A stretch of 64,000 nucleotides of DNA from Orbaceae bacterium BiB (lineage in GTDB: Bacteria; Pseudomonadota; Gammaproteobacteria; Enterobacterales; Orbaceae): the NCBI GenBank assembly GCA_036251205.1, contig CP133958.1, positions 2,159,210 to 2,223,209 of the forward strand, read 5' to 3'. Position 1 is the stretch's first letter. Each line of letters starts with the position of its first letter. The notes under the pieces were generated by a model. That model ran no database searches and had not been told where the DNA came from. It saw nothing but the letters and a program-made list of their open reading frames with translations. The position numbers and the translations under genes are program-made. Below, piece by piece: positions 1-8,480 of the stretch.

Positions 1-467
1 GTCACTGCAATAATAAATAGAAACAGACCGATACCGATACCGGTGCCATGTGCAATTTGAATCGGAATATTACGTAAAATCCAAGTTCGTAATCCTGTAA
101 CAGATATAGCTGTAAAAATGATTCCCATAAAAAATATCGCACCTAGTGCTTCGGAAATCGTTATATTTACACCAATCCCTAAACTATAAGCAGTAAATGC
201 GGCAAGAGAAATTGCACAACCAATCGCCATTGGCAAATTAGCCCAAAAGCCCATTAAAATAGAGCCGACTCCTGCAATTAGACAGGTTGAAATAAATACA
301 GCATCCGCTGGAAATCCAGCATTAACGAGCATTCCTGGTACAACAATAACAGAATATACCATAGCAAGAAACGTGGTTAACCCTGCAATTACTTCGCGTT
401 TAATGGTTGTATTTCGTTGTGATATTTTAAAGAAACGTTCACAAAAACAGTTTTGTTCGTTAGACAT
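1..467 (-). CDS. NCS2 (AzgA-like) purine permease, N-terminal part
   Basis: This gene runs off the left edge; about 155 N-terminal codons are visible. The start is the ATG at 467-465. The translated region opens with a short cytoplasmic segment followed by hydrophobic stretches containing [20 protein letters not shown] and [20 protein letters not shown], which match the layout of AzgA/AdeP-type nucleobase:cation symporters (family knowledge: import of adenine, guanine or hypoxanthine across the inner membrane). The substrate cannot be chosen from this half. No operon partner is visible inside the window; the next gene on the same strand begins at 1664 and ends at 750, about 280 bases away. 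Confidence 0.75.
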   Translation of the reverse strand, partial: MSNEQNCFCERFFKISQRNTTIKREVIAGLTTFLAMVYSVIVVPGMLVNAGFPADAVFISTCLIAGVGSILMGFWANLPMAIGCAISLAAFTAYSLGIGVNITISEALGAIFFMGIIFTAISVTGLRTWILRNIPIQIAHGTGIGIGLFLFIIAV

Positions 468-749
468 AACTTCCCCTATAATTTAAATCAAGATGATTAA
501 TGGCTTCTAAATTCTGATATTGATAATAATAAGTATTCGCTATATTCACGTTATTATTTAGTCGTTCTAAGTTAATGTAGTAGTGACTAATTTGATAAAT
601 TATTTTCTGGCTAACCCCAGATTTTTATAAAATTAGCTAATTCTTAATCCTGCAATATATTGATAGTAAAGTAAGAGGATTAATCTTGCGCGTAATCATA
701 CAGCTCAACGTGATTAAAATCCATAAATGGTCGTTATTTCTGGGGAAGA
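468..749. other. Intergenic region, upstream of the purine permease
   Basis: About 280 AT-rich bases between the permease start and the stop of the EamA transporter. It should hold the permease promoter. I see no convincing operator, riboswitch aptamer or small gene. Confidence 0.4.
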
Positions 750-1664
750 TTAATAGATTTTCAATGGTATCTTATGTTTCCGCAAGATTTTTTTGCCTGA
801 GCAGCAGATAATACCAAAAATAATTAATATTAATGATATTAAGTGATAAAAATGTATTTTTTCACCTAATAATGTAATGCTTAAAAGTCCTCCTGATATT
901 GGTATGACATGCGTAAATATTTCACTACGCGTTGTTCCAATTATGGATATCCCTTTATTCCAAAATACGTAGGCTAGCCAAGAAGGAAATAAGACAAGGT
1001 AAATGATGCCAAATACAATGTTTATTGAGAAGCCTTGTATTAAAATTACTGTATTTTTCGAAACTAGCATATAAATGATATAAATTGGTATTAAAATTAG
1101 GGTTCCGACTAAAGAACAGAAACTTACAAAAGCAGTATGGGTCACTCTTTTATCCTTTAATCTTAATAAAGCACAATAAAAAGCCCAGCTTAATGCTGAT
1201 ATAATGGTGAAAAGATCACCTATACCAAATGAAGAAAATTTTCCTTTAGTTGTCGCATAGCTTAAATAAATTACACCAATTGTACTAATAATCACACCAA
1301 TTATATTTCGTAGCGTAATTGACTCTTTAAATAAGAAAAAATTAATAAGCAGCACAATACAAGGTGTCGTTGATATGTAAATCGCTGCATTTAGTGAACT
1401 TGTATATTGTAAACCGATATATAATGTAAGGGGAAAACAGACTTGACCTAAAAAAGCATAAAGTGAATTAATGAGCCATTTTTCTGATAAAAAATGCCAC
1501 TGGGAGCGGATCATTTTCCAATATAATAAAAACATTAATAATGTTGTAAATCCCCAGCGTAAAACACTTAAAGCATAAGGATTAATATAATCGACTAGAA
1601 TATGCCCTGCTACATAATTCCCTCCCCAAAAAATAGCGGCTAAGGTGAGTAATAGATAAGCCAT
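750..1664 (-). CDS. EamA/DMT-superfamily transporter
   Basis: A 304-residue, very hydrophobic protein with about ten predicted transmembrane helices in two similar halves, the standard arrangement of EamA (DMT) exporters. The N-terminus has the typical LAAIFWGGNYVAG motif, where the family shows W-G-x-N-x-x-x, and the second half ends in a conserved LLGEKI segment. Members export amino acids or other small metabolites, or are of unknown substrate. Nothing here identifies the substrate. It appears to be a single-gene unit: the phosphatase next to it is 187 bases away and codirectional, with its own signal peptide and spacing. Confidence 0.8.
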   Translation of the reverse strand: MAYLLLTLAAIFWGGNYVAGHILVDYINPYALSVLRWGFTTLLMFLLYWKMIRSQWHFLSEKWLINSLYAFLGQVCFPLTLYIGLQYTSSLNAAIYISTTPCIVLLINFFLFKESITLRNIIGVIISTIGVIYLSYATTKGKFSSFGIGDLFTIISALSWAFYCALLRLKDKRVTHTAFVSFCSLVGTLILIPIYIIYMLVSKNTVILIQGFSINIVFGIIYLVLFPSWLAYVFWNKGISIIGTTRSEIFTHVIPISGGLLSITLLGEKIHFYHLISLILIIFGIICCSGKKILRKHKIPLKIY

Positions 1665-1851
1665 AATTAATCCCCATTTATTTCTTATAATATCTAATAG
1701 TTATTTGTGTTTAATGCTAGCGATAACGAAAATTTTTTAAGATAGAAATAAATTGTTTATAACCGTGACATTAATGGTTAACCTATAGATTTAAAGAGAT
1801 ACTGCTGCGTTAATTTCATATTAAAAATAAATCGGGCAGTATCCAGCTATA

Positions 1852-2601
1852 TTATTGTTTTTGTAACTTAGCAAATTCAGCTTTAGCTTTTTCTAACTGA
1901 GCAAGAAATTCAGGGTTAGAGTGTAATGTTGCTACAACGGCAGAAGCTACCACTCTTGCTGCATCGACATCACTTTGCCAATGATATCCACAAATAACAC
2001 GACTTTGTCCTAATTCATATCCTCTTTTTAAAATTGCATCTTGTTTAGCTGGATTGATTTCAGTCAACACTAAAGCAGAAGCCCAGCCGATAGAGGTATG
2101 TCCTGATGGATATGACCCATTTGTTGAAAGTGCTTTTTGTTCTTTTGTGTTACAGGTTTCTACTCCGTAAAATGCAAATGGTCGAATACGCATATATTCT
2201 TGTTTTGCGGAGCGGGTTGCTAAATCACCTGCATCTTCAATCATATTGGTTAATAATTTATGAATTTCGGGAGCATCTTTTTTAGTAATTGGAAATCCAA
2301 ATGCGGTAGAAAAGGCGTTAGCTACACCACCAGCGGCTAGATCTGCATCGGCTGCTGCCTGTTTTCCTCGTTCAGTCCCTCTTAATAAGAACCCTTTTTC
2401 GTACATTGCCTGATCGTATAAAAATAAAATACTACCAATCTCGGGTGGTGGAGGGAGAAGAGCTAAACTATCAATAGCTTGTGAATTTTTTAAGTAATAA
2501 AGATCGGGTTTGGTCGTGGCATCATTACCAGACGGAACACTCGCAATAACTGAACTTGATAATAAACCAAATAATAGTGTGGATAATAATACTTTTCTCA
2601 T
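1852..2601 (-). CDS. Class A nonspecific acid phosphatase, secreted
   Basis: A 249-residue protein with an N-terminal signal peptide (hydrophobic residues 4-20, cleavage near ASVPSG), so it should act in the periplasm. The complete PAP2/class A signature is present: K133-x6-R140-P141, then PSGH at 165-168, then S200-R201-x5-H207-x3-D211. In this family the second histidine forms the phosphoenzyme and the PSGH histidine acts as general acid. Length matches PhoN/PhoC-type enzymes of enteric bacteria, which release phosphate from many organic monoesters. It stands alone, with a 275-base gap to the divergent Sel1 gene that should contain both promoters. Precise naming as phoN or phoC would need a tree. 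Confidence 0.9.
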   Translation of the reverse strand: MRKVLLSTLLFGLLSSSVIASVPSGNDATTKPDLYYLKNSQAIDSLALLPPPPEIGSILFLYDQAMYEKGFLLRGTERGKQAAADADLAAGGVANAFSTAFGFPITKKDAPEIHKLLTNMIEDAGDLATRSAKQEYMRIRPFAFYGVETCNTKEQKALSTNGSYPSGHTSIGWASALVLTEINPAKQDAILKRGYELGQSRVICGYHWQSDVDAARVVASAVVATLHSNPEFLAQLEKAKAEFAKLQKQ

Positions 2602-2876
2602 CTATATGACCTCTTTTATGACTGTGTTTTAAAAGTATAGTCGACTATTGCACCAATTATTGTGACATTTATCACAGCACCAACATTACTATAATTCATT
2701 ACCATCCATTTAATTCCCTGTATCAGGCTATTTAAAATCGTATTGATAAAATATTGTAGTATTAGTCATAGAAAATTTTATCCAGATAATTTATTTGTTG
2801 TTACTTGCAACGTTATTGCCTCTGAGTTAATCTTGGAATTCCTCTCCCAAATTGTTGCCGATTATAGAATAACGAT

Positions 2877-3320
2877 ATGCGAAAATTATTAATCCTTTTT
2901 TTATGGTTAGTTACTTTTAATGTGATGTCCAGTCAGTGTGAAGAGTTATTCGAGAGCGAAGATTTTAATGCTATTTTTAATGTTTGTTATGGTGAGGCTG
3001 CTAATACGTCTATGACAGATCAGGGCGAGATCACCGGGTTAGTCGATGGCTCTCCAGAAGTACAATATATTTTAGGTAACTTATTTGAATATGGCTACGG
3101 CATAGAAAAAAATGATTGGGCTGCAATATATTGGTATACAAAAGCAGCAGATAAAGGGCATGCTAAAGCTCAATATCAATTGGGTAATTTGTATAATACA
3201 TCTGATTCACAATTTAGCGTTCCCTGGGATTTAGGTTTGGCTCAATATTATTTAGGACTTGCTTGCAAAAATGGTATCTCAGATGCTTGTCCTGATTATG
3301 AAAGTTTATTACAACTATAA
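2877..3320 (+). CDS. Small secreted Sel1-repeat protein
   Basis: A 147-residue protein with a signal peptide (hydrophobic LLILFLWLVTFNVMSS, residues 4-19) followed by two recognisable Sel1-like (TPR-related) repeats: VQYILGNLFEYGYGIEKNDW and AQYQLGNLYNTSDSQ, with the helix-turn A-x-Y-W-Y-x-K-A-A-D-x-G between them. Sel1 proteins usually scaffold protein contacts, and exported ones are often involved in envelope stress or host interaction. The four cysteines in the mature part (near C20, C37, C130, C137) could form disulfides in the periplasm. No function can be assigned. The gene is monocistronic. Confidence 0.7.
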   Translation: MRKLLILFLWLVTFNVMSSQCEELFESEDFNAIFNVCYGEAANTSMTDQGEITGLVDGSPEVQYILGNLFEYGYGIEKNDWAAIYWYTKAADKGHAKAQYQLGNLYNTSDSQFSVPWDLGLAQYYLGLACKNGISDACPDYESLLQL

Positions 3321-3530
3321 TTTAATTAGTATTCTCCATCATATTCGGTGATATTTTTCATAATTATTTTGTAGTTTGTCCAAAATTTAGTGAAGTATTA
3401 GCTTAAAGAAAATAAATAACGTTATAGGCAATTTAAAACTTTCTCATGAATCGTCGATGATCGTTTAGATAATAAGATTAGTTTACTAACATTTTGCCTA
3501 GTTAGTTTTCTCTATTAAAAAGGAATAGTT

Positions 3531-4463
3531 ATGAACAAGAGTAAAATACTCGTATTAGGGGCTGGCGGAATTGGTGGATATTTTGGGGGGCGTTTAGCTG
3601 AAGCAGGGCAAGATGTTACTTTCCTTGTCCGTGAGCATCGGCAAACGCAGCTACAAAAAAATGGGTTAACGATTAAAAGTCAGTTTGGCGACTCCCATTT
3701 ATCGGTAAAGACAGTGACCTCTTATCATCTAAAAGAGTCTTACGATTTTATTATTATTGCTTGTAAGGCTTATGATTTAGAGTCAGCATTAGATAGTATA
3801 TCCCCTGCAGTTGGTACTTTGACGACAATTATTCCTTTGTTAAATGGTATCGCTCATATTGACATACTAAATACTCGCTTTGGCCAGGAAAAAATACTGG
3901 GCGGCAGTGCTAAAATCCAAGTTACAATGGGGGAGCAGGGGGAGATCTTACATCTAAACGATTGGTGTGATTTAACTGTTGGTGAACAATCAAACGAGAT
4001 ATCTAAACGAGTCCAGCTATTTACTACTCTATTTGCACAAACAAAGGGCATCCAGATTAATGCCGTTAGCAATATGATGCAACAAATGTGGCAAAAACTT
4101 GTCCATTTAGCGACTGCAGCAGCGATGACATGTATGATGAGAGCGAATGTTGGTCAAATTGTTAGAACCCCTGAAGGTAAACAACAATTTTTACAATTGC
4201 TAGATAAAAATGCCCAGATAGCGAGTCAAAATGGCTACCCGCCTAGTGATAGTTTTATAAAAAGTTATCAAGCTATTTTTTCTGATCCTAATTCACAGTA
4301 TACGACGTCAATGCTTCGCGATATTGAACGAAAAAATCGTATTGAAGCCGATCATATTATCGGTTTTATGCTAGATAAAGCGATAGAGGCGAATATTGAA
4401 TGTATAACATTACATTTAGCTTATACGCACTTAAAAGCTTACGAACAACAATTATTATCTTAA
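3531..4463 (+). CDS. Ketopantoate reductase family (PanE/ApbA) oxidoreductase
   Basis: A 310-residue protein with the Rossmann dinucleotide-binding motif GAGGIGGYFGG at residues 10-20, an early basic residue after beta-2 (LVREHRQ) consistent with NADPH preference, and the C-terminal helical ApbA domain with the conserved lysine in QKLVHLA and the late IEADHIIG region. PanE reduces 2-dehydropantoate to pantoate for coenzyme A synthesis. Family paralogues act on other 2-keto acids, so the substrate is not certain. The ATG at 3531 is preceded by AAGGAATAG, a good ribosome-binding site. A strong terminator hairpin follows at 4501, so it is transcribed alone. Confidence 0.8.
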   Translation: MNKSKILVLGAGGIGGYFGGRLAEAGQDVTFLVREHRQTQLQKNGLTIKSQFGDSHLSVKTVTSYHLKESYDFIIIACKAYDLESALDSISPAVGTLTTIIPLLNGIAHIDILNTRFGQEKILGGSAKIQVTMGEQGEILHLNDWCDLTVGEQSNEISKRVQLFTTLFAQTKGIQINAVSNMMQQMWQKLVHLATAAAMTCMMRANVGQIVRTPEGKQQFLQLLDKNAQIASQNGYPPSDSFIKSYQAIFSDPNSQYTTSMLRDIERKNRIEADHIIGFMLDKAIEANIECITLHLAYTHLKAYEQQLLS

Positions 4464-4500
4464 TACTTATTCTTTTTACACTACTCATTTTAGTTAGTCG

Positions 4501-4553
4501 GAATTTGCTTATTATATTCAATAAATCAATAATATAGTTAAGCAAATTCTTTT
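4501..4553 (+). terminator. Rho-independent terminator after the PanE-family gene
   Basis: An 11-bp perfect inverted repeat, GAATTTGCTTA at 4501-4511 and TAAGCAAATTC at 4539-4549, with further pairing possible inside, followed directly by TTTT. It lies 38 bases after the stop at 4463. The remaining sequence up to 4853 should hold the promoter of the MFS gene; I see no clear operator there. Confidence 0.75.
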
Positions 4554-4853
4554 CTATTCGCCTCGTTATATAAGCTTATTTTATGATGGGATAAACTAGA
4601 CTAGACAATCAAAGATTGAGTAAACTCATATCCTTTGCAAGGATGGTTACTGTGATAATTTGTCGCAATACAAAAAAGTTGTATAGGTCATTTAATGAAA
4701 AGTGATATGGTTTATCAAGAAGGTGGTTAGGCTAATCGGATCGTATAATTTTTCTTTTAAACTTGATAACAAATTGTGATATTGACGGTTTTATGCTAGT
4801 TTCATCACCCATAGGTAAAATTCAAGTATTACTGATTTTTGTAAGGTTTATGT

Positions 4854-6131
4854 ATGTCCAACTCATCCGCTAAAAAAGTTGCTTTTGCTGCTTTTATTGG
4901 AACAACCATTGAATGGTATGATTTTTATATTTATGCATTAGCATCGGTATTAATCTTTGGTCAACTTTTTTTCCCTGCTGATAATGAGTTGATTAAAATT
5001 TTAGGGACATTTGCAGCCTTTGCCGTTGGTTTTTTATCAAGACCTTTAGGAGCGCTTTTATTTGGTCATATTGGTGATCGTCTTGGCCGCAAAAAATCGC
5101 TTATTATGACATTACTACTAATGGGTTTTGCAACAACATGTGTGGGTTTATTACCCTCTTACCAATCAGCAGGAATCATTGCACCTATTTTATTAATTTT
5201 ACTGCGGATTTTGCAAGGTATTGCCGTCGGTGGTGAATGGGGAGGGGCTGTTTTATTGGCAAATGAGCACGCACCCAAAGGGTTAAAAAATTTTTTTTCA
5301 TCCTTTGCACAGTGGGGGAGTCCAGCCGGTAATATTTTAGCATTGTTAGTTTTTTCTTATATCATTCGTTTGCCAAATGATCTGCTCATTAATAGTGGGT
5401 ATTGGCGTATCCCTTTTTTAGTTAGTTTCATTCTACTCATTATTGGCATTATTGCTCGAATAACATTAACTGAATCGCCGGTGTTTACTCAGTCTTGTCA
5501 AAAACAGCAAAACTTAAAAAAAGAGTCAGCCCCGATACTTGAAGTCTTTAAACATGCTTTCCCATTATTAATTTTAGCGATTGGAGCGAATGTTTTATCA
5601 TTTAGTGGTATTTTTTCTAATACATTAATGATTGGTTATACCACTATAGCGATGGGGATAGAGAAAAGTATTATTGTCGATGCGCTATTTTGGGTCGCTC
5701 TGGTTCATTTTATTGTTCAACCTTTTATTGCCTATTTTTCAGAGAGGGTTTCAGCTTCTCGTTTTTTAATTGGCTCCGCTATTTTTGCAATGGTATCTGT
5801 TTTCTTGGTATTTCCTATTATTCAACAAGGAACAAAAATTAGTTTTATCATCGGTATCTCATTAAATGTAATCTGCTATAGTGGTTTTTATGGTGTCATT
5901 GCAGGCTATTTAAGTCGAGTTTTTCCTGTTCGAATACGTTATACCGGCCTTTCGATGAGTTACCAAGGCTGCGCTGCTATTTTTGGAAGCCTTATTCCTA
6001 TGATTGGTGGATATATTATTTATAAATATCATGCTTTATGGTATCCATTAGCGCTTTTTTATTGTTGTTTGGCATTGATATCGATTATTTGTATTTATCT
6101 ATTAAGCCGTTATCACTATTATAATGAGTAA
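4854..6131 (+). CDS. MFS transporter, metabolite:H+ symporter type
   Basis: A 425-residue protein with 12 predicted transmembrane helices. The N-terminal IGTTIEWYDFYIYALAS is the hallmark of the MHS branch of the major facilitator superfamily (ProP, KgtP, ShiA relatives), and GHIGDRLGRKKSLI is the MFS motif A between helices 2 and 3. RILQGIAVGGEWGGA matches the MHS helix-4 motif. MHS carriers import organic acids, betaines or similar compounds with protons. The stop is 14 bases before the pdxY start, so the two are probably co-transcribed. This makes a vitamin B6 vitamer a plausible but untested substrate. Confidence 0.85.
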   Translation: MSNSSAKKVAFAAFIGTTIEWYDFYIYALASVLIFGQLFFPADNELIKILGTFAAFAVGFLSRPLGALLFGHIGDRLGRKKSLIMTLLLMGFATTCVGLLPSYQSAGIIAPILLILLRILQGIAVGGEWGGAVLLANEHAPKGLKNFFSSFAQWGSPAGNILALLVFSYIIRLPNDLLINSGYWRIPFLVSFILLIIGIIARITLTESPVFTQSCQKQQNLKKESAPILEVFKHAFPLLILAIGANVLSFSGIFSNTLMIGYTTIAMGIEKSIIVDALFWVALVHFIVQPFIAYFSERVSASRFLIGSAIFAMVSVFLVFPIIQQGTKISFIIGISLNVICYSGFYGVIAGYLSRVFPVRIRYTGLSMSYQGCAAIFGSLIPMIGGYIIYKYHALWYPLALFYCCLALISIICIYLLSRYHYYNE

Positions 6132-6145
6132 AAAGGCAAGTTATT

Positions 6146-7012
6146 ATGAAAACAGTTTTATCTATCCAATCTAATATTGTGTATGGTTATGCAGGTAATA
6201 AAGTTTCAACATTACCGATGCAATTACAAGGCGTTGAAGTTATGCCAATCCATACGGTACAATTATCTAGCAATACGGTGTACCCTAATTATGATGGTAT
6301 TGTACTTGGTGATAGGCAAATAACTCGAATCATAAATAGCTTAGAAAAAATTGGCATTCTAGGTTCAATCGATGCGATTATTTCAGGATATATTGGTCTT
6401 GCTGAGCAAGGCGAAGAGATTCTTGAGGCAGTTAAAAAGATTAAATATTACAATCCCAATGCAATTTATGTTTGTGATCCTGTGATGGGTGGGGATATCT
6501 ATAAAGGAAGTTCACTACCATCTAATATTATTGAGTTCTTTAGCCATAAAGCGATTCATCATGCTGACTATATCACACCAAACTTATTAGAATTACAGAT
6601 ATTATCTAATATTGAGATAACGAATTTTGATGATGTGATGAAAGCGATAAAAGTACTAAAACAATCTCCAATTCAAACTATATTAGTTAAAAATCTTGTT
6701 CATGCAGGTAAAACAGTGGATAAGTTTGAAATGGTTTTGTCAACTCAGCAGAATAGCTATCATTTAGCTCGACCATTATATGATTTCCCTTATCGACCGC
6801 TAGGCGTAGGAGATCTTATTTGTGGTCTATTTACCGCTCATTTAGTTAATGGTAAATCAATGTTGATGGCGTTTGAATTAGCAGCAAATGCAGCTAATCA
6901 TGTATTGGCTATTACAAAACAAAAAAATACTCGAGAATTAGCAATAATTGAATCACAAGAATGGATTAAGAATCCTGATTTAAAATACCGATCAACAGAA
7001 TTCTCATTATAA
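6146..7012 (+). CDS. pdxY: Pyridoxal kinase PdxY
   Basis: A 288-residue ribokinase-fold enzyme, matching the usual PdxY length of about 287. It begins with the typical SIQSNIVYGYAGN segment that forms the vitamer pocket and has VCDPVMGGDIY (ATP/Mg region) and the C-terminal anion-hole motif GVGDLICGLF with its catalytic aspartate near residue 224. The enzyme phosphorylates pyridoxal to pyridoxal 5'-phosphate in the B6 salvage pathway. It follows the MFS gene with a 14-base gap and a good AAGGCAAG ribosome-binding site at its 5' side. An IS6 fragment starts 43 bases after the stop, so any further operon gene may have been lost. Confidence 0.92.
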   Translation: MKTVLSIQSNIVYGYAGNKVSTLPMQLQGVEVMPIHTVQLSSNTVYPNYDGIVLGDRQITRIINSLEKIGILGSIDAIISGYIGLAEQGEEILEAVKKIKYYNPNAIYVCDPVMGGDIYKGSSLPSNIIEFFSHKAIHHADYITPNLLELQILSNIEITNFDDVMKAIKVLKQSPIQTILVKNLVHAGKTVDKFEMVLSTQQNSYHLARPLYDFPYRPLGVGDLICGLFTAHLVNGKSMLMAFELAANAANHVLAITKQKNTRELAIIESQEWIKNPDLKYRSTEFSL

Positions 7013-7055
7013 AAAATGGTAAGTTAATATGGAAAATTGGTTCAATATTATCAAT

Positions 7056-7313
7056 GGTACTGTCAAGTTAACCTATCTTTTGTATAATCATACAGATGAA
7101 TACTAATAAAATCTATCAACGACACCGTTACCATTCTTTGATTATTAGCCATTGCGTGTGGCTATATTATCGGTTTACGTTAAGTTATCGTGATATTGAA
7201 CTCATCATGATGAAAAAAGGGATAGCTGTTACGTATGAATCCATTCGTTATTGGTGTATTAAATTCGGTAAACTTTATGCAAAACGAATTAAAAAAGTTA
7301 AGCGCTATGGTGA
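7056..7313 (+). mobile_element. IS6-family element, 5' fragment
   Basis: Left terminus GGTACTGTCAAGTTAAC at 7056 plus the first part of a transposase gene (7096, about 72 IS-derived codons ending YGE). It is cut at 7313, exactly where the left terminus of a complete copy begins. It is 5' sequence only; the matching 3' half is not next to it. Confidence 0.85.
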
Positions 7314-8114
7314 GGTACTGTCAAGTTAACTATTTTTTGTATAATCATACAGATGAATACTAATAAAATCTATCAACGCCATCGTTATCCCGCATCTATT
7401 ATTAGCCATTGTGTCTGGTTATATTATCGCTTTACATTAAGTTATCGAGATATTGAACTCATCATGATGAAAAAAGGGATATCTGTTACCTATGAATCCA
7501 TTCGTTATTGGTGTATTAAGTTTGGTAAACTTTATGCTAAACGAATTAAAAAGACTAAATGCTATGGTGATCATGTTTATATGGATGAAGTCTTTTGTAA
7601 AATAAATGGAAAACGTGTTTATTTATGGCGTGCCGTTGATCAAGATAGTCAAACGATTGATGTATTAATTCAAGAAAAAAGAGACAGTAAAGCAGCTAAA
7701 CGATTTATTAAAAAGATAAGGAAAAGTATTAAACAGCCTGCTTTAAAAGTGGTTACTGATAAGCTAAAAAGTTATATTAAGCCTATCAAAACGTTACTTT
7801 TATCTACACCTCATATTACTCAACAATATGCTAATAACAGAGCAGAAAACTCACACCAAGCAACAAGGCTTAGAGAAAATAAAATGCGTAGATTTAAATC
7901 ATTAAAACAAGCACAATTATTCTTATCGTGCTTTGGTAATATCTATGATCATTTTAATTGTGCTAGGCATTTATGCTCAGCTAAAACCTTTCGAATTTTA
8001 GCTGAACGTCGATTTAAAGAGTGGGGCGCTATTACCCAAGTTGCGCCTGAATTTCAAAATTAGGGATCAAATGTCAAATTAAGATTTGTGTGAAAAAGTT
8101 AATTTGACAATGCC
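7314..8114 (+). mobile_element. IS6-family insertion sequence, complete copy
   Basis: An 801-bp element bounded by GGTACTGTCAAGTTAAC at 7314 and the inverted TTAATTTGACAATGCC at 8099-8114. It encodes one transposase. The 8 bases on the two sides (TATGGTGA and TTCGCACT) differ, so there is no target duplication; IS6 elements usually leave 8 bp, which suggests recombination after insertion. Confidence 0.88.
7353..8063 (+). CDS. IS6-family transposase
   Basis: A 236-residue DDE transposase. An N-terminal helix-turn-helix region (LSYRDIELIMMKKGISVTYE) recognises the ends. The catalytic core has D78 in YMDEVF, D136 in VTDKLKSY and E165 in NNRAENSHQ. The same protein recurs across the window with small changes and forms the reference copy for the fragments. 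The start codon lies 39 bases from the IS end and only 7 bases after a TATAAT box, with no ribosome-binding site between. Confidence 0.93.
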   Translation: MNTNKIYQRHRYPASIISHCVWLYYRFTLSYRDIELIMMKKGISVTYESIRYWCIKFGKLYAKRIKKTKCYGDHVYMDEVFCKINGKRVYLWRAVDQDSQTIDVLIQEKRDSKAAKRFIKKIRKSIKQPALKVVTDKLKSYIKPIKTLLLSTPHITQQYANNRAENSHQATRLRENKMRRFKSLKQAQLFLSCFGNIYDHFNCARHLCSAKTFRILAERRFKEWGAITQVAPEFQN

Positions 8115-8147
8115 TTCGCACTTATAAACAAAAAAACAACTGAACAC

Positions 8148-8175
8148 TTGACATAATTACCATTTAAAATAAAAT
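8148..8175 (+). promoter_or_regulatory. Candidate sigma-70 promoter for the autotransporter
   Basis: TTGACA at 8148-8153 and TAAAAT at 8170-8175 with a 16-bp spacer. It lies in the 366-base gap between the IS and the autotransporter start at 8481, leaving a leader of about 300 bases. The rest of the gap is AT-rich, and the only reading frame there has no supportable protein. Confidence 0.45.
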
Positions 8176-8480
8176 AATGCGAAATAAAACACAAAACAAC
8201 AGCAGAATGCTAAGGCATCATTGTCGGCACCATAAATTAATCAATAAAATATTGTTTGCTTGTAGCACTCATTTATTGTCTTTATTTATTGATAACATTT
8301 CTTATCAATTCCATTCCTATCTTATATTTAGTCACTTGTTATACATCTACCTAATTACGCTATTAAATACTGGCTTAATGAAATTAAGCAACTTAGTATT
8401 TGAGAGTACTTTCGTTTGCATGAATTTATCTAAAAATGCTGCAAAATTAATTTTAACAACAAATTGGAATAAGGTTAAAT

